NCBI RefSeq assembly: GCF_009193155.1
Contig: NZ_VUKD01000003.1
Location: 1 to 64,000, forward strand
Length of the DNA: 64,000 nt
Reading direction: 5' to 3'
DNA from: Georgenia subflava
GTDB lineage: Bacteria; Actinomycetota; Actinomycetes; Actinomycetales; Actinomycetaceae
Within the stretch, counting starts at the first letter, position 1; every line of letters begins with the position of its first letter. Below are positions 60,980-64,000 of the stretch, in pieces. Position numbers and translations under genes: made by a program. The notes beneath the pieces were generated by a model. The model ran no database searches. It worked only from the letters and a program-made list of their open reading frames with translations, and was not told the origin of the DNA.

Positions 60980-61386
60980 TCAGGTCTGGCCGTCGTCGAG
61001 AGTGTCGAGGCAGCGAAGCTCAGGGGCGACGGACGCGAGGCGACGAAGGTCGCGGTCGCGGCGGACCAGGACTGCCCCGTGCCGCAGGGCAACGGCCGCG
61101 ATGAGGCAGTCCATGGCCGATCGGACGGTGTGACCGGTACGGCGGACGGCGCGGTCGAGGTCGGCTGCGACCTCGAAGTCGGTGTGCGGCTCGACGTCGA
61201 GGTGGGGAATCTCATGAGCGCCGCGCGGGTGCGTGGTTCGATGTCCGGTGGCGCACCCATGAGGATCTCCATGACAACCGGCTGCGTCAGGCACAGGTCG
61301 GCGGGTTCGGCACGGAGGCGACGGAGCGTGACCGTCGATCGTGACCCGGTGCCACGCAACCACTCCAGCATGGCCGACGTGTCGGC
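60980..61386 (-). pseudogene. vapC: PIN-domain VapC-like toxin, broken
   Basis: The N-terminal part reads ADTSAMLEWLRGTGS with LTQPVVMEILMGAP, and the C-terminal part (HLDVEPHTDFEVAADLDRAV, TVRSAMDCLIAAVAL, LVRRDRDLRRLA) matches VapC, but the two parts are in different frames. Restoring one C in the run at 61205-61208 would join them. No start codon lies in frame before DTSA: the frame is closed by the DUF4267 stop. No vapB is adjacent. Confidence 0.8.
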
Positions 61387-61419
61387 GCACCTCGATCCTC
61401 GTCGGGCCTCGAGCGAGGC

Positions 61420-61797
61420 TCAGGCCGCGAGGAGGAGCGCCGCTCCGACCAGCATGACCACCACGGTGGTCCCGTGGATCCCGAGGGCGGCGGCACGGGA
61501 CCCGCCGGCACGCAGAACCGTGACCGCGTCGCCGAGAGGGATGAGGGCGAACGCGATCACCGCCCACGCCAGGACGTGCGGGTCGGCGAGGACGAGAAGG
61601 ACCAGGGCGACGACGCCGGTCGTCAGGTCGCGGATGCCCTTGAGCCGCAGCCAGGGCGTTGCGTCGGCCTCGGGAAGCGTCGGCAGGCCGAAGCTCGCCG
61701 CCATCGCTCGCGGCGTGGCGAGGTAGCAGAGCCCGACGATCAGTATCCCGACCCCGGCCAGGCCCGCGATGGCCATCCCGGCCGCCGTCATGCTCAT
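61420..61797 (-). CDS. DUF4267 small membrane protein
   Basis: A 125-residue protein with four hydrophobic helices. LCYLATPRAMAASFGLP and LKGIRDLTTGVVALVLL match the DUF4267 pattern. ATG 61797 and GTG 61800 are possible starts; GATCGAGGTG is a weak ribosome-binding site. The function is unknown. Confidence 0.87.
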   Translation of the reverse strand: MSMTAAGMAIAGLAGVGILIVGLCYLATPRAMAASFGLPTLPEADATPWLRLKGIRDLTTGVVALVLLVLADPHVLAWAVIAFALIPLGDAVTVLRAGGSRAAALGIHGTTVVVMLVGAALLLAA

Positions 61798-61889
61798 CAC
61801 CTCGATCTGTCGATGAGGAAGCTGTCACCGACAGACTGCGCGCATGCCCGCGTCGGGCACAAGGCTGCCGCCCGGCGCCGTCGGCCGTC

Positions 61890-63848
61890 TCAGCCCGGCG
61901 GCGCGTCCAGCATGGCCTCCAGCGCATACCGCTCGCCCACCGCCAGGTCGTACTGCACGAGCCGGTAGTCGGCGAGGAGCTCGCGGGCCCGCGGCGAGAG
62001 GTCCGTCTCGGTGACCGCGCGGCCGTCCGGGTCGAGCATGATGCCGCGCTCGGCGGCCGGCACCTCCTCGGCGATGGCCGCCAGCAGGGCCGCATACGGG
62101 GTGACCGGGGCGTCCGCGGCCGTCAGGACCTGGTTCATCAGGTGGTTCGGGCCCAGCAGCTCGGCCCCGGCGTCGACCTGCTCGGTGTCGAAGTTCGCCC
62201 AGACCAGCCACGGCGTCTGGTACATCCCCTGACCGCCGTTGGCGGCCTTGACCTGCTCGGACCAGATCGCGGGGAAGTGGTCGCCGTAGTAGAGCACGAT
62301 CGTGCGCTCGTCGAGCGCCTCGAGGTCGCCGACGAGATGCTCGAGCGCCTCGTCGCTGTAGCGCAGCCCGCGCAGGTACTGCTCGACGTTCCGGCGCTCG
62401 AAGAACGACATCGCGCCGTCGACGCCGATCGGGTCGGCGTACTTGCCGGCGTACGGACGGTGGTTCTGCATCGTCACGACGTTGACGAACATCGGGTCCT
62501 CGGACGTGCGCAGCTCGCCGAGGACGCGGTCGAACGTGACGGCGTCGGAGATGAACGGGTTGTTCTCCACCGGCTCGGTGCCGACCATGTCCCGCTCGAA
62601 CGCCGCCCGGGTGAAGCCGAGGGTCGCGTAGACGTCGTCGCGCCGGTAGAAGTTGTGCTGGTAGGGGTGGATCGCGATCGCCTCGTGGGCCGCCCCGACC
62701 GAGCGCAGGAACGAGGGGAAGCGTTCCTGGAACGGCACGAGCATCTGGTACGGGGTGTGCATCTGCGGCCGGAAGTGGTCGAGCGACATGCCGGTGAGCA
62801 CCTCGAACTCGACGTTGGCCGTGCCGCCGCCGTAGTCCGAGCTCAGCATCGTGCCCGAGGTGGTCCGCTCCATGAGGGAGTGGATGAAGGGGATCGGGTC
62901 CTCCTCGACCTCGAGGCCCCGCAGCCGTGTGGGGTCGGTCAGCGATTCGCTGAGGATGACGAGGACGTTCGTGTCGGTCAGGGCGCCGGTGCGGCCGGCG
63001 TTGGTCTCGGCGGCGACGGCCGCGTACTTCTCGCCGATCTCGGCCATCCGCGCCGCCGAGTACCCGGCCGGGGTCTCCATGGCCGTGCCGGGCATGTTGT
63101 AGAGCACGCCGGAGACGAACCCGTTCTCGGCGTAGTTCTCGACCTGGTTCCACCGCGCCCACGTCGCCTCCCCGCGGTCCCACAGGGCGCGCAGCGGGTT
63201 GCCGTCCTCGTTGAACGTCACCGCTCCGGCCAGCACGGCCGCGGCGACGGCGCCGCCCACCACGCGCGCGAGCGTCTCGGCACGCCGCTCGGACCACGGT
63301 CGGCGCCCACGACGGCGGCGGGCGCGCAGCGCGGCCGCGACGACGCCGGCCGCGAGGACGATCAGCCCGGCGAGGACGAGCGCCGGGTTGATGCCCAGCC
63401 CCTCGAGGAGCAGGGGCGCGTCGCGCAGGTGCTCGAGGTCGGTGGGGTAGAGCGGCTCGTTGCGCGCCAGCATCTTCTGGTAGTCGGCGAAGGCGATGAC
63501 CGCGGCGAGCGTCCCGACGACGACGGCCGCGACCCACAGCCGGCCCACCACCGCCTGGACCAGGCCGACGACCGCCCAGACGACGATCAGCTGCAGCGCG
63601 AGCAGGTCCGTCTGCCAGGTGCGGACCCGCTCCATCGGCTCCAGCCACGTGTCGGTCTGGACGTGGACCAGCTCGACGCCCATCGTGATGACCACCGCGA
63701 CGGCGAGGCTCAGGCACAGGGTGGGCACGGCGCGCACGACCAGGTCCGCCAGCCGGCCCGCCCGGCGGCGCGCACCAGGGTGCCTGCCCGAGAGGCGCAC
63801 CTGGGGTCGGCTCTCGACGGACTCTCGCGGTTCGGCGGTCTGGAGCAT
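61890..63848 (-). CDS. LTA synthase family (sulfatase-fold) membrane enzyme
   Basis: A 652-residue protein with five N-terminal helices and an extracytoplasmic sulfatase-fold domain. VLVILSESLTDPTRL has the metal-ligand Glu, the catalytic Thr is in YGGGTANVEFEVLTGMS, and LYYGDHFPAIW has the Asp/His ligands. It probably transfers phosphoglycerol-type groups from lipids to a surface polymer. ATG 63848 (MLQTAEPR) is preferred; a start at 63932 would add 28 residues. Confidence 0.92.
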   Translation of the reverse strand: MLQTAEPRESVESRPQVRLSGRHPGARRRAGRLADLVVRAVPTLCLSLAVAVVITMGVELVHVQTDTWLEPMERVRTWQTDLLALQLIVVWAVVGLVQAVVGRLWVAAVVVGTLAAVIAFADYQKMLARNEPLYPTDLEHLRDAPLLLEGLGINPALVLAGLIVLAAGVVAAALRARRRRGRRPWSERRAETLARVVGGAVAAAVLAGAVTFNEDGNPLRALWDRGEATWARWNQVENYAENGFVSGVLYNMPGTAMETPAGYSAARMAEIGEKYAAVAAETNAGRTGALTDTNVLVILSESLTDPTRLRGLEVEEDPIPFIHSLMERTTSGTMLSSDYGGGTANVEFEVLTGMSLDHFRPQMHTPYQMLVPFQERFPSFLRSVGAAHEAIAIHPYQHNFYRRDDVYATLGFTRAAFERDMVGTEPVENNPFISDAVTFDRVLGELRTSEDPMFVNVVTMQNHRPYAGKYADPIGVDGAMSFFERRNVEQYLRGLRYSDEALEHLVGDLEALDERTIVLYYGDHFPAIWSEQVKAANGGQGMYQTPWLVWANFDTEQVDAGAELLGPNHLMNQVLTAADAPVTPYAALLAAIAEEVPAAERGIMLDPDGRAVTETDLSPRARELLADYRLVQYDLAVGERYALEAMLDAPPG

Positions 63849-63987
63849 CGGGACCCTGCGTCGGTGCGTGGTGTGCGGGGACGCGCACACGCGGTGGCGT
63901 CGGTAAACGTTAGTCGAACCGCGCGTTAACACGGAATTGATTCCGGCGACCGGGCAGGGTCTCCACCCGCCCGCACCGGCCAGCGGA

Positions 63988-64000
63988 TCGAACAGTCGTT
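63988..64000. promoter_or_regulatory. partial LexA box at window end
   Basis: TCGAACAGTCGTT fits the first 13 positions of TCGAAC-N4-GTTCGA and differs from the imuA' box only at spacer position 4. The last three bases lie outside the window. Confidence 0.6.

Noticed and set aside
63914-63929. second LexA-like site TCGAAC-N4-CGTTAA
   Set aside because: The right half-site lacks GTTC and is not a dyad.

Overview
The window is a high-GC, densely packed chromosomal segment of an actinobacterium, most likely of the order Micrococcales (Cellulomonas/Georgenia-like). The basis is gene content and order: TlyA-NadK-RecN-SteA-SteB-MurJ-PyrG, a SufR-led suf operon behind ctaA and an ABC transporter, divergent glgC/glgA, an F420-type deazaflavin protein, and ImuA'-ImuB under an actinobacterial LexA box. 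I ran no database search; family names come from recognised motifs and gene order.

Layout. 1-300: end of an rRNA operon, with 5S rRNA and its terminator. 368-15666: a long co-oriented run. It holds an Arg/Gly-repeat TPR-like protein, a HAD phosphatase, a 53-residue protein, tlyA, nadK, recN, the septal pair steA/steB, a MraY/WecA-like membrane protein, murJ, a GT4 glycosyltransferase, pyrG and a NUDIX hydrolase. The run links rRNA modification, NAD(P), recombination and envelope biogenesis. 15667-19705: tandem repeats, an NmrA-like protein, and leftward ctaA and an ABC-2 exporter. 19951-26707: sufR-B-D-Rieske-C-S-U-T, mostly with overlapping start and stop codons and closed by a strong terminator.

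27132-33057: purine permease, neutral zinc metallopeptidase, ABC-F protein, SURF1 and two small proteins. 33221-43216: fabG-fabI-sixA, serB, glgC and divergent glgA, an ABC ATPase, and NfeD with an SPFH protein. 43434-47961: an asymmetric heterodimeric ABC exporter and an RNA methyltransferase. 48003-57003: mixed small genes, a SulP transporter with its ArsR regulator at a perfect 36-bp palindrome, an S66 peptidase, TrmL, ferritin, and a YbhB-YbaK-AAA operon. 57332-64000: the SOS mutasome pair imuA'-imuB, an MBL hydrolase, a broken vapC, a DUF4267 protein and an LtaS-like protein. The window ends inside what looks like a second LexA box.

Three themes cut across the window. First, many genes have a -10-like hexamer exactly 6-8 nt before the start codon and no ribosome-binding site, as expected for leaderless mRNAs. 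Second, short tandem repeat arrays with units of 5 to about 60 bp sit in at least seven gene boundaries. Third, hairpins without U-tracts mark several operon ends. No CRISPR array, insertion sequence, prophage or tRNA gene was seen.
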